Assembly: GCF_036404855.1 (NCBI RefSeq)
Contig: NZ_DASWYS010000118.1
Location: 1 to 9,084 of the forward strand
From: Pelomonas sp036404855
Lineage (GTDB): Bacteria > Pseudomonadota > Gammaproteobacteria > Burkholderiales > Burkholderiaceae_C
Direction of reading: 5' to 3'
Length of the DNA stretch: 9,084 bases
Shown here: positions 1 to 6,316 of the stretch, piece after piece
How the letters are laid out: each line of letters starts with the position of its first letter
How positions within the stretch are numbered: the stretch's first letter is position 1
Notes under the pieces: generated by a model
The model's database searches: none
Told to the model about the DNA's origin: nothing
Seen by the model: only the letters and a program-made list of their open reading frames with translations
Position numbers and translations under genes: made by a program

Positions 1-774
1 TCGCGCCGCGCCTACGAACGCCAGAAGTACCGTCTGCAGGTCGAGCTGCTGAAGCTCCAGGCCTGGGTCAAGGAAACCGGTGCGCGGGTGGTCATCCTGT
101 TCGAGGGGCGCGATGCGGCCGGCAAGGGCGGCACCATCAAGCGCTTCATGGAGCATCTCAACCCCCGCGGCGCGCGCGTCGTCGCACTGGAGAAGCCCGG
201 CGAGGTCGAGCGCGGACAGTGGTATTTCCAGCGCTACGTGGAGCACCTGCCCACGCGCGGTGAGATCGTGCTCTTCGACCGCAGTTGGTACAACCGCGCC
301 GGAGTCGAGCGTGTGATGGGCTTCTGCAGCGAAGCCGAATACCAGGAGTTCCTGCGCCAGACGCCGGAGTTCGAGCGCCAGCTCGTGCGCTCCGGCATCC
401 ACCTCTTCAAGTTCTGGTTCTCGGTCAGCCGCGACGAGCAGCGCCGCCGCTTCAAGGAACGCAAACTGCACCCGCTCAAGCAGTGGAAACTCAGCCCCAT
501 CGACATGGCGTCACTGGACAAATGGAGTGACTACACCCGTGCCAAGGAAGCCATGTTCCTGCACTGCGACACCTCGGATGCGCCCTGGACCGTCATCAAG
601 AGTGACTGCAAGAAGCGCGCACGCCTGAATGCGATGCGTTTCGTGCTGAACCGGCTGCCCTACGCGGAGCGACGGCCGGAACACATCGGCTCGGTGGACC
701 CCCTGATCGTCGGGCGGCCCGCTCTGGTGTCCGCACCGGGCGACGATTTGTTGGCATCCAGCGGCGCGGGCTGA
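1..774 (+). CDS. ppk2: Polyphosphate kinase 2, class I (5'-truncated by window edge)
   Basis: The open frame runs from base 1 to the TGA at 772-774, giving 257 visible residues; the true start lies to the left of the window. PPK2 enzymes transfer phosphate between inorganic polyphosphate and nucleoside diphosphates in the cytoplasm, linking polyP stores to the ATP/GTP pool. In visible numbering, a Walker A loop GRDAAGKGG is at residues 36-44, a Walker B segment EIVLFDRSWYNRAG at 88-101 (acidic D93), and the basic lid with KERKLHPLKQWKLSPID follows. These three elements together, in a single-domain protein, are typical of class I PPK2, which as a class favours NDP phosphorylation; the substrate preference here is inferred. 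Only the N-terminal tail, usually variable, seems to be missing. The C-terminal 25 or so residues (ending DDLLASSGAG) look like a poorly conserved tail. The next gene starts 188 nt downstream behind its own promoter and riboswitch, so this gene is probably a separate transcription unit. Confidence 0.93.
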   Translation, partial: SRRAYERQKYRLQVELLKLQAWVKETGARVVILFEGRDAAGKGGTIKRFMEHLNPRGARVVALEKPGEVERGQWYFQRYVEHLPTRGEIVLFDRSWYNRAGVERVMGFCSEAEYQEFLRQTPEFERQLVRSGIHLFKFWFSVSRDEQRRRFKERKLHPLKQWKLSPIDMASLDKWSDYTRAKEAMFLHCDTSDAPWTVIKSDCKKRARLNAMRFVLNRLPYAERRPEHIGSVDPLIVGRPALVSAPGDDLLASSGAG

Positions 775-776
775 CG

Positions 777-809
777 CCCTGCATGCCGGCAGATCGCTAG
801 AATGCAGGG
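777..809 (+). repeat. 8-bp perfect inverted repeat between ppk2 and ahcY
   Basis: CCCTGCAT (777-784) is the exact reverse complement of ATGCAGGG (802-809), with a 17-nt loop that itself contains the palindrome GCCGGC (785-790). It begins 2 nt after the ppk2 stop and is followed by TTT (810-812). It may be a weak ppk2 terminator hairpin, but the T run is short and the loop is long. It also overlaps the proposed ahcY -10 box (798-803), so it could instead be an operator. The repeat is seen directly; its role is not known. Confidence 0.4.
798..803 (+). promoter_or_regulatory. Candidate -10 box for the ahcY operon
   Basis: TAGAAT differs from the sigma-70 consensus TATAAT at one base. It lies 7-8 nt before the first paired base of the riboswitch (811), so a transcript starting near 809-810 would begin exactly with the aptamer. 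No good -35 hexamer is visible at 16-18 bp spacing (775-780 reads CGCCCT), so either the promoter is activator-dependent or the call is wrong. Confidence 0.4.
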
Positions 810-810
810 T

Positions 811-884
811 TTCCGAGGAGCGTTGCAACCTCAACACCTTGAGGCCAGGCTCGGAAGTTCAGATCCCCCTGCAACTGCGCTCAC
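811..884 (+). promoter_or_regulatory. SAH riboswitch (S-adenosylhomocysteine aptamer)
   Basis: The conserved blocks of the SAH riboswitch can be read in order: CCGAGGAGCG (813-822) with TGCAAC following, CCAGGCTCGG (845-854), then GCAAC (871-875) and GCGCTCAC (877-884). Pairing supports it. P1 is TTCCGAG (811-817) with CTCGGAA (850-856), 7 bp. An inner hairpin pairs CCTCA (829-833) with TGAGG (840-844). A long-range helix pairs GAGCG (818-822) with CGCTC (878-882) and can continue as TTGCA (823-827) with TGCAA (870-874) after a 3-nt bulge. This class is known upstream of ahcY in beta- and gammaproteobacteria, where SAH binding raises expression of the SAH-clearing enzyme. It lies 79 nt before the ahcY start, as expected. 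The call rests on sequence blocks, pairing and context; no covariance model was run. Confidence 0.9.
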
Positions 885-910
885 CCGCTGGCCGATCGCG
901 CCTGGGTGAG
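880..910 (+). promoter_or_regulatory. Candidate riboswitch expression-platform hairpin
   Basis: CTCACCC (880-886) is the exact reverse complement of GGGTGAG (904-910), a 7-bp stem with a 17-nt loop that can fold further (GGC 890-892 with GCC 900-902). Its left arm uses bases 880-882, which the ligand-bound aptamer needs for the 818-822/878-882 helix, so the two folds exclude each other. No T run follows (911 onward reads GCTCTCTCCC), so it is not a plain intrinsic terminator. Its role as a switch is inferred. Confidence 0.4.
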
Positions 911-950
911 GCTCTCTCCCCTGCAGCGTCGCCAGCGGCTTCATTCGCTT

Positions 951-957
951 GAAGGAG
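951..957 (+). promoter_or_regulatory. Ribosome binding site of ahcY
   Basis: GAAGGAG lies 5 nt before the ATG at 963 and fixes that start over an in-frame upstream GTG at 906, which would sit inside the riboswitch leader. CTTC (939-942) can pair with GAAG (951-954) across an 8-nt loop, which would partly hide the site; this pairing is short and may not matter. Confidence 0.75.
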
Positions 958-962
958 CCCGC

Positions 963-2375
<1,413 letters not shown>

Positions 2376-2389
2376 CCCCGTCAGTCCTC

Positions 2390-3136
2390 ATGCGCGCCGA
2401 CCAGCTCCTCGTTGCCCAAGGCCTGGCGCCCACGCGCTCGGCCGCGCAACGCCTGATACAGAACGGCGTGGCCGAATGGGCCTCGCCCAATGGCTGGACC
2501 GCGCTGAGGAAGGCCGGCGAGGACTTGCCCGAGGCGGTCCAGTTGCGCGTCACCGACGACGCGGAACTGCGCTACGTGTCGCGCGGCGGGCTCAAGCTGG
2601 AAGGGGCGCTGGCTCGCACGGGCTTCGACGTCTCCAGCCACACGGTGCTGGACGTGGGCCAGAGCACCGGCGGCTTCACGGACTGCCTGCTGACCCATGG
2701 CGCACGCCATGTCGTCGGCGTGGACGTGGGCCACGGACAGTTGCACGCACGGCTGCAGGCCGACCCGCGCGTGACCGCACTGGAAGGCACTCATGTGCGC
2801 GAGCTGGGTGCGCTGCGCCAGCATGTCCCGACGGGCGGCTTCACGCTCATCGTCGGCGACCTGAGTTTCATTTCCATGATGGGCAGCCTCCCGATGCTGC
2901 TGCCCTGGCTGGAGGTGCACGGCCATCTGCTCGTGCTCATCAAGCCGCAGTTCGAACTGGGGCCACAAGCCCTGGGCAAGGGTGGTCTCGTCAAGGACGA
3001 GGCCGACTACCCGCGACTGGAAGCCCGCGTGCGCCTGGCCTGTACGGCCCTCGGCCTCAAGGTGCTGGACTACTTCGACAGCCCCATCACCGGTGGTGAT
3101 GGCAATCGCGAATTCTTCTTGTGGGCCTCCCGATGA
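2390..3136 (+). CDS. tlyA: TlyA-family rRNA (cytidine-2'-O)-methyltransferase
   Basis: TlyA proteins use SAM to 2'-O-methylate cytidines of 16S and/or 23S rRNA; some members are also described as haemolysins. The protein is 248 residues, a normal length. Residues 1-60 form an S4 RNA-binding domain (MRADQLLVAQGLAPTRSAAQ...). The FtsJ/RrmJ-like methyltransferase domain follows, with SRGGLKLE at 64-71, the SAM-binding motif LDVGQSTGGFTD at 87-98, VDVGHGQL at 111-118 and GDLSFIS at 156-162. The K-D-K-E catalytic set appears as K69, D157, K185 (LIKPQFE) and E241 (NREFFL), so the enzyme looks intact. The start at 2390 gives the standard family N-terminus. The gap after ahcY is only 14 nt and has no clear Shine-Dalgarno, so translation may be coupled to ahcY. 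The stop overlaps the metF start (ATGA, 3133-3136). Which rRNA position it modifies cannot be read from sequence, nor can any haemolytic activity. Confidence 0.93.
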   Translation: MRADQLLVAQGLAPTRSAAQRLIQNGVAEWASPNGWTALRKAGEDLPEAVQLRVTDDAELRYVSRGGLKLEGALARTGFDVSSHTVLDVGQSTGGFTDCLLTHGARHVVGVDVGHGQLHARLQADPRVTALEGTHVRELGALRQHVPTGGFTLIVGDLSFISMMGSLPMLLPWLEVHGHLLVLIKPQFELGPQALGKGGLVKDEADYPRLEARVRLACTALGLKVLDYFDSPITGGDGNREFFLWASR

Positions 3137-3966
3137 GCACTCCTGTTTCCTTCGAGTTCTTCCCCCCCAACACACCAGTCGGCGTCGAGAAGCTCAAGAC
3201 CGTCGTGCGGGAGCTGGGCGCGCTGTCGCCGCAGTACTTCAGCGTCACATACGGCGCGGGCGGCTCCACGCGCGACAAGACCCTGGGCGCCGTGACGGAC
3301 ATCGCAGCGGCCGGCTTCGAGGCCGCGCCGCACCTCTCCTGCGTCGGTTCCACGCGCGAAAACATCGCCGAGATCCTGTCCACCTACCGTGCCCAGAACA
3401 TCCACCGGGTCGTGGCTTTGCGCGGCGACCTTCCCAGCGGCACCGCTACGGCCGGCGAGTTCCGCTACGCATCGGAGCTGGTCAGCTTCATCCGCGAGAC
3501 CCAGGGCAAGGACTGGCACATCGAGGTGGCAGCCTACCCCGAAGTGCACCCGCAGCAGCGCTACGCAGCCAAGGACTTGCAGCATTTCGCCGACAAGATG
3601 CGCGCCGGCGCCGACGGCGCCATCACGCAGTTCTTCTTCAACGCCGACGCCTACTTCCACTTCGTCGACGAGGCCCGCAAGCTGGGCGTCACCCAGCCCA
3701 TCGTGCCGGGCATCATGCCCTTCCACAACTACGGCCGCATCGCCCAGTTCGCGCAGCGTGACGGCATCGACATGCCTCGCTGGGTGCAGATGAAGATGGA
3801 AGGCTTCATGGACGACTCGGCCAGCATCCGCGCCTTCGGGCTGGACGTGATCACGCGACTCTGCGAGCGCCTCATCGAGGGCGGCGCACCCGGCATCCAC
3901 TTCTACACCCTGAACCAGAGCACGCTGACGCTGGAACTCTGCAGGCGCCTGGGTCTGGGCGGCTGA
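3133..3966 (+). CDS. metF: Methylenetetrahydrofolate reductase
   Basis: MetF is an FAD flavoprotein that reduces 5,10-methylene-THF to 5-methyl-THF, the methyl donor for methionine synthase. The 277-residue protein is a single TIM-barrel domain, the bacterial MetF form without the eukaryotic regulatory domain. Landmarks are SFEFFPP at 6-12 (E8, the counterpart of E. coli E28), SVTYGAGGSTR at 37-47, ALRGDLP at 95-101 (D99, equivalent to E. coli D120 near the flavin), AAYPEVHP at 133-140, ITQFFFN at 164-170 (Q166, equivalent to Q183), PGIMPF at 192-197 and the closing GIHFYTLN at 254-261. The start is the ATG at 3133, which overlaps the tlyA stop by 4 nt and gives the standard N-terminus; an in-frame GTG at 3121 would add four residues (MGLP) and is not preferred. 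Translational coupling to tlyA is likely. With AhcY it supplies both halves of the methionine remethylation step. It converges with the downstream regulator, with 4 nt between stops. Confidence 0.97.
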   Translation: MSTPVSFEFFPPNTPVGVEKLKTVVRELGALSPQYFSVTYGAGGSTRDKTLGAVTDIAAAGFEAAPHLSCVGSTRENIAEILSTYRAQNIHRVVALRGDLPSGTATAGEFRYASELVSFIRETQGKDWHIEVAAYPEVHPQQRYAAKDLQHFADKMRAGADGAITQFFFNADAYFHFVDEARKLGVTQPIVPGIMPFHNYGRIAQFAQRDGIDMPRWVQMKMEGFMDDSASIRAFGLDVITRLCERLIEGGAPGIHFYTLNQSTLTLELCRRLGLGG

Positions 3967-3970
3967 ACAC

Positions 3971-4870
3971 TCAGGCCGCCCCGGGGGCCTTCATCGCCGT
4001 CAGCGCCTCCAGCAGCACACGCACTCGCGGCGGCTGCAGGCGGGACGTCGGCATGACGACGCTAATCGGCATCGCCGCCGGCCGGCAGGATGCCAGCACT
4101 TCGACAAGAGCACCACTGGCCAGTCCCTCCTTCGCGATGTTGTCGGGCACCTGGGCCAGGCCCAGTCCCTGCGCCGCGGCCGCGGCGATGCCCTCGCCGT
4201 CGTTCACCTCCACCGTGGGCTCCGGCAGCAGGCTGACCGTCTGCCGGCCGCTGCGGAATTGCCAGGGTCGCTGGCGGCCCGTGCTGGGCAGGCGGAAGAC
4301 GATGGCGGCATGTCCGGCCAGTTGGTCCACGCGTTCGGGTCGGCCGCGAGCCTCGAGATAGGCCGGGCTCGCCACCAGGACCAACTGCTGGGCGTCGAAG
4401 CGCCGCGCGACGAGGCGCGAGTCCTGCAACTCGCCGACGCGGATGGCCGCGTCCAGCCCGTCGCGAATCAGGTCCGCATAGCTGTCCTGCAGACGCAAGT
4501 CCAGGCGCAGCTCGCGATGCTGGCGCAGCAACCCACTGAGCACCGGCATCAGCACCTTGCGGCCATAGGTGATGGGGGCATCGATGCGCAGCGTGCCCGC
4601 CACTGTCTGGCGCGTGCCGGCGGCGTCGGCCTGCAGATCCTCCAGCTCGGCCAGCACGCGCTCGCAACGCCGGAACAGCCGCTCGCCGTCGGGCGTCATC
4701 GACACCTGGCGCGTCGTGCGGTGAAAGAGACGCACGCCCAGCGAGGCCTCCAGCCGCGCCACGCTCTTGGCAATGGTGGACGGCGTGCCGCCCAGGTCGC
4801 GCGCGGCCGCCGCAAAGCTGCCGCGGCGGGCCGTCTGGGCAAAGGCGATGAGCGGCTGCAGTCCTTGCAT
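3971..4870 (-). CDS. LysR-family transcriptional regulator (CrgA-like)
   Basis: This 299-residue protein has the LysR layout. An N-terminal winged helix-turn-helix covers about residues 1-60 (GSFAAAARDLGGTPSTIAKSVARLE, then LGVRLFHRTTRQVSMTPDGE). A linker helix runs to about 88, and a periplasmic-binding-protein-like effector domain follows (GTLRIDAPITYGRKVLMPVL... to the end). The effector domain resembles the CrgA-like subgroup, which covers many regulators of unknown ligand, so the inducer cannot be named. The first in-frame start is the ATG at 4868-4870; the upstream frame offers no other start before a stop codon. No good Shine-Dalgarno precedes it (CAAAGACCCGCC). A perfect inverted repeat at 4883-4905, only 12 nt upstream, would let the protein repress itself and control the divergent cupin gene. 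The divergent regulator-target layout suggests the cupin gene is its target, which is inference. Confidence 0.93.
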   Translation of the reverse strand: MQGLQPLIAFAQTARRGSFAAAARDLGGTPSTIAKSVARLEASLGVRLFHRTTRQVSMTPDGERLFRRCERVLAELEDLQADAAGTRQTVAGTLRIDAPITYGRKVLMPVLSGLLRQHRELRLDLRLQDSYADLIRDGLDAAIRVGELQDSRLVARRFDAQQLVLVASPAYLEARGRPERVDQLAGHAAIVFRLPSTGRQRPWQFRSGRQTVSLLPEPTVEVNDGEGIAAAAAQGLGLAQVPDNIAKEGLASGALVEVLASCRPAAMPISVVMPTSRLQPPRVRVLLEALTAMKAPGAA

Positions 4871-4882
4871 GGCGGGTCTTTG

Positions 4883-4905
4883 ATTGAGGAATCTTATTCC
4901 TCAAT
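4883..4905. promoter_or_regulatory. Perfect 10-bp inverted repeat, candidate LysR operator
   Basis: ATTGAGGAAT (4883-4892) and ATTCCTCAAT (4896-4905) are exact reverse complements around a 3-nt centre, CTT. The repeat is AT-rich against a GC-rich background and lies in the 113-nt gap between the divergent lysR and cupin genes. By symmetry it contains two overlapping T-N11-A motifs (4884-4896 and 4892-4904), the loose LysR-type box. TTGAGG (4884-4889) could also act as a weak -35 for the cupin gene. TAAGAT on the - strand inside the repeat, with GTGAAA 17 bp upstream, is a weak candidate lysR promoter. Confidence 0.65.
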
Positions 4906-4974
4906 GTTAGTCATTTCACCCATCTTCACGCTCCAGTCGACGGGCCAGACACTGCGGCTCTCTTCCAATCCCAC

Positions 4975-4978
4975 GGAG
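4975..4978 (+). promoter_or_regulatory. Ribosome binding site of the cupin gene
   Basis: GGAG lies 5 nt before the ATG at 4984 and supports that start. A second ATG at 4988 is in another frame. Confidence 0.7.
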
Positions 4979-4983
4979 CTTTC

Positions 4984-5361
4984 ATGTATGTCCTTGAACA
5001 ATCCACTCCCCAGCTGACCGGGCTGCCCGGCATCGCTCACGCAACCTGGGCCAGCCAGACCGAAGGCCTGCAGCAGCTCTCGGTGTGGCGCCAGCGCATG
5101 GCGCCTGGCACGGCCACGCCGCCGCATGTGCACGACTGCGACGAGGTGGTGTTCTGCCTCGCGGGCAGCGGGGAGCTGCACGTGGACGGGCAATCCCTGA
5201 GCTTCGACGCCAACCGGCTGCTCGTGCTGCCCCGCGGACGGCCGCACCAGATCTTCAATACCGGCAGCGTGCCGCTGGAAACCCTGGCCGTGTTCGGCCA
5301 GACGCCCGCACCCACGCGCTGGCCCGATGGCCGCGAGCTGCCCCTTCCCTGGCGCAGTTGA
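4984..5361 (+). CDS. Small cupin-domain protein
   Basis: The 125-residue protein is a single cupin_2-type beta-barrel. Motif 1 fits G(X)5HXH(X)3-4E(X)6G exactly: G42, H48, H50, E54 and G61 within GTATPPHVHDCDEVVFCLAG. Motif 2 reads PRGRPHQIFN (83-92), giving the fourth ligand H88; the leading glycine of the motif is replaced by N77. All four metal ligands (H48, H50, E54, H88) are present, so it probably binds a divalent metal. No signal peptide is visible, so it is likely cytoplasmic. Such single-domain cupins include small isomerases, dioxygenases and sugar or auxin-like ligand binders; I cannot name the substrate. It has its own Shine-Dalgarno and faces a divergent LysR gene, which suggests induction by a small molecule that it may bind or convert. 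Downstream is an independent ompW gene after a 187-nt gap. Confidence 0.85.
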   Translation: MYVLEQSTPQLTGLPGIAHATWASQTEGLQQLSVWRQRMAPGTATPPHVHDCDEVVFCLAGSGELHVDGQSLSFDANRLLVLPRGRPHQIFNTGSVPLETLAVFGQTPAPTRWPDGRELPLPWRS

Positions 5362-5384
5362 AGCGCGGAGGAGCGGCCCGCGCT
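5362..5384 (+). terminator. Weak hairpin after the cupin gene, possible terminator
   Basis: AGCGCGG (5362-5368) pairs exactly with CCGCGCT (5378-5384) around a 9-nt loop, directly after the cupin stop codon. Only GTTG follows, not a T tract, so intrinsic termination is uncertain; it could be an RNA 3'-end stabiliser or chance in GC-rich DNA. Confidence 0.3.
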
Positions 5385-5401
5385 GTTGCGCGGAGGCCCG
5401 G

Positions 5402-5419
5402 CAATCTCGCACAAGATTG
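5402..5419. repeat. Inverted repeat CAATCT-N6-AGATTG upstream of ompW
   Basis: CAATCT (5402-5407) and AGATTG (5414-5419) are exact reverse complements with a 6-nt spacer, about 98 nt upstream of the proposed ompW transcription start. TTGACC (5417-5422) overlaps it and resembles a -35 box, but no -10 follows at the right distance. It may be an operator of unknown factor. Confidence 0.35.
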
Positions 5420-5468
5420 ACCCAACACAAAGCCACACCGACCCCGCGGGCAGGGTCACGCGGTCATG

Positions 5469-5482
5469 TTGCGCTGCATCAA
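5469..5482. promoter_or_regulatory. FNR/ANR-like site upstream of ompW
   Basis: TTGCGCTGCATCAA matches TTGAT-N4-ATCAA at 8 of the 10 defined bases: the right half is perfect and the left half keeps TTG. Its centre (5475.5) is 41.5 bp from a start predicted from the -10-like TGGAAT at 5505-5510, which is class II activator spacing. E. coli ompW is known to be under FNR control. Binding here is inferred. Confidence 0.4.
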
Positions 5483-5504
5483 CTCGATCGCCCGGCGCAG
5501 GACG

Positions 5505-5510
5505 TGGAAT
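5505..5510 (+). promoter_or_regulatory. Candidate -10 box of ompW
   Basis: TGGAAT matches TATAAT at four of six positions and predicts a start near 5516-5517, leaving a leader of about 32 nt before the ATG at 5549. No -35 is evident, which fits an activator-dependent promoter with the 5469-5482 site. Confidence 0.35.
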
Positions 5511-5537
5511 GACTCCATCGGGGCCCGCCCCATTCAC

Positions 5538-5542
5538 AGGAG
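5538..5542 (+). promoter_or_regulatory. Ribosome binding site of ompW
   Basis: AGGAG lies 6 nt before the ATG at 5549, a standard spacing that fixes the start. Confidence 0.75.
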
Positions 5543-5548
5543 CCATCC

Positions 5549-6157
5549 ATGTTCAAGAAGATTCCCGCTCTCGTCGCTGTCCTCGCCGCACTGGCCGCGC
5601 CGCTGGCCCAGGCCGAAGAAGGCCAACTGCTGGTGCGCGTGCGCGCCCTGCACCTCGACTCGGCCAACAAGGACAGCACGGGCCTGGGCCTGTCCGTCAA
5701 CAACAAGACTTTTCCCGAGGTCGACTTCAGCTACTTCGTCACGCCCAACATCGCGGCCGAGCTGATCCTGACCTATCCGCAAAAGCACAAGCTCTACTCC
5801 AACGGCAGCGAGATCGGCTCGCTCAAGCACCTGCCGCCGACGCTGACGCTGCAGTACCACTTCAACCCCACAGGCACCCTGCGCCCCTATGTCGGCGCCG
5901 GCCTGAACTACACCAACTTCTCCTCGGTGGAGTTCTCGCCCGCGGTGCAGGCGGCCCTGAAGCCCAGCATCAAGCGCAACAGCTGGGGCCTGGCGTGGCA
6001 GATCGGTGCCGACGTCGAGATCACCAAGGGCACCTATCTGAACTTCGACCTGAAGAAGGTCAACCTGGACACGACCGTCTATTCCGCCGGCACGTCGGCC
6101 GGCAAGTTCAAGGTCAACCCGACGCTGGCCAGCGTGGGTCTGGGCTGGCGCTTCTGA
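5549..6157 (+). CDS. ompW: OmpW-family outer-membrane beta-barrel protein
   Basis: OmpW proteins are small eight-stranded outer-membrane barrels with a hydrophobic lateral channel, linked to uptake of small nonpolar compounds and to oxygen or stress responses. The protein is 202 residues. Residues 1-22 are a signal peptide (MFKK, hydrophobic core, APLAQA), with cleavage expected before E23. Then come the family features: an early strand GQLLVRVRALHLD, DFSYFVTPNIAAELILTYPQKH (about 59-80), LPPTLTLQYHFNPTGTLRPYVGAGLNYTNF (about 95-124), DVEITKGTYLNFDLKKV, and the closing strand ASVGLGWRF, whose terminal phenylalanine is the sorting signal for barrel assembly. The mature protein is short for the family but complete. 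It is flanked by a cupin gene and a TonB receptor gene with separate regulatory regions, so it is probably monocistronic. The upstream FNR/ANR-like site suggests induction at low oxygen. The permeant cannot be named. Confidence 0.93.
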   Translation: MFKKIPALVAVLAALAAPLAQAEEGQLLVRVRALHLDSANKDSTGLGLSVNNKTFPEVDFSYFVTPNIAAELILTYPQKHKLYSNGSEIGSLKHLPPTLTLQYHFNPTGTLRPYVGAGLNYTNFSSVEFSPAVQAALKPSIKRNSWGLAWQIGADVEITKGTYLNFDLKKVNLDTTVYSAGTSAGKFKVNPTLASVGLGWRF

Positions 6158-6170
6158 GACGAGGGCAAGT

Positions 6171-6188
6171 AGCGTCCACAAGGACGCT
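6171..6188 (+). terminator. Hairpin after ompW, possible terminator
   Basis: AGCGTCC (6171-6177) pairs exactly with GGACGCT (6182-6188) around the 4-nt loop ACAA, starting 13 nt after the ompW stop. A compact 7-bp GC-rich stem is right for a terminator, but GTGACG rather than a T tract follows, so termination may need Rho or the hairpin may only protect the 3' end. Confidence 0.45.
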
Positions 6189-6254
6189 GTGACGCGCTTC
6201 GAGGGACGCGCCACATACTGGCGGCGTGGCATGGGCCTCCTCCCATAACTTCCA

Positions 6255-6281
6255 CTCATGTAAATGAGCGGTTTACGTGAG
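6255..6281. promoter_or_regulatory. 27-bp dyad upstream of the TonB receptor, candidate operator
   Basis: CTCATGTAAA (6255-6264) and TTTACGTGAG (6272-6281) are reverse complements at 9 of 10 positions around the 7-nt spacer TGAGCGG (6265-6271). The only mismatch pairs T6259 with G6277. TGAGCGG recurs at 6278-6284, so the element also carries a direct repeat at 13-bp spacing. It lies 36-62 nt before the receptor start, where a metal-responsive repressor would be expected, but it does not read as a canonical Fur box. Confidence 0.5.
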
Positions 6282-6291
6282 CGGCCGTCAC

Positions 6292-6313
6292 CGCGCATCC
6301 GCAAGAATGCGCG
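6292..6313 (+). promoter_or_regulatory. Hairpin at the TonB receptor start codon
   Basis: CGCGCAT (6292-6298) pairs exactly with ATGCGCG (6307-6313) around the loop CCGCAAGA, ending 3 nt before the ATG at 6317. No Shine-Dalgarno is present; the only purine run (AAGA) is in the loop. AAGAAT (6303-6308) could instead be a -10 box giving a nearly leaderless transcript. Confidence 0.35.
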
Positions 6314-6316
6314 CCC

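Noticed and set aside
906..962. Upstream GTG start for ahcY at 906
   Set aside because: It would place 19 extra residues in the riboswitch leader, and the strong GAAGGAG lies just before the ATG at 963, which gives the usual family N-terminus.
3966..3990. Bidirectional terminator between metF and lysR
   Set aside because: The stops are only 4 nt apart; AGGCC (3973-3977) with GGCCT (3986-3990) can pair, but it lies within the lysR coding end and has no T run on either strand.
5520..5531. GGGG-CCCG-CCCC hairpin in the ompW leader
   Set aside because: It is only a 4-bp stem in GC-rich sequence and is easily explained by base composition.
6255..6281. Fur box upstream of the TonB receptor
   Set aside because: The dyad is real but does not read as GATAAT-type hexamer repeats, so naming Fur would be a guess; it is kept as an unassigned operator candidate.
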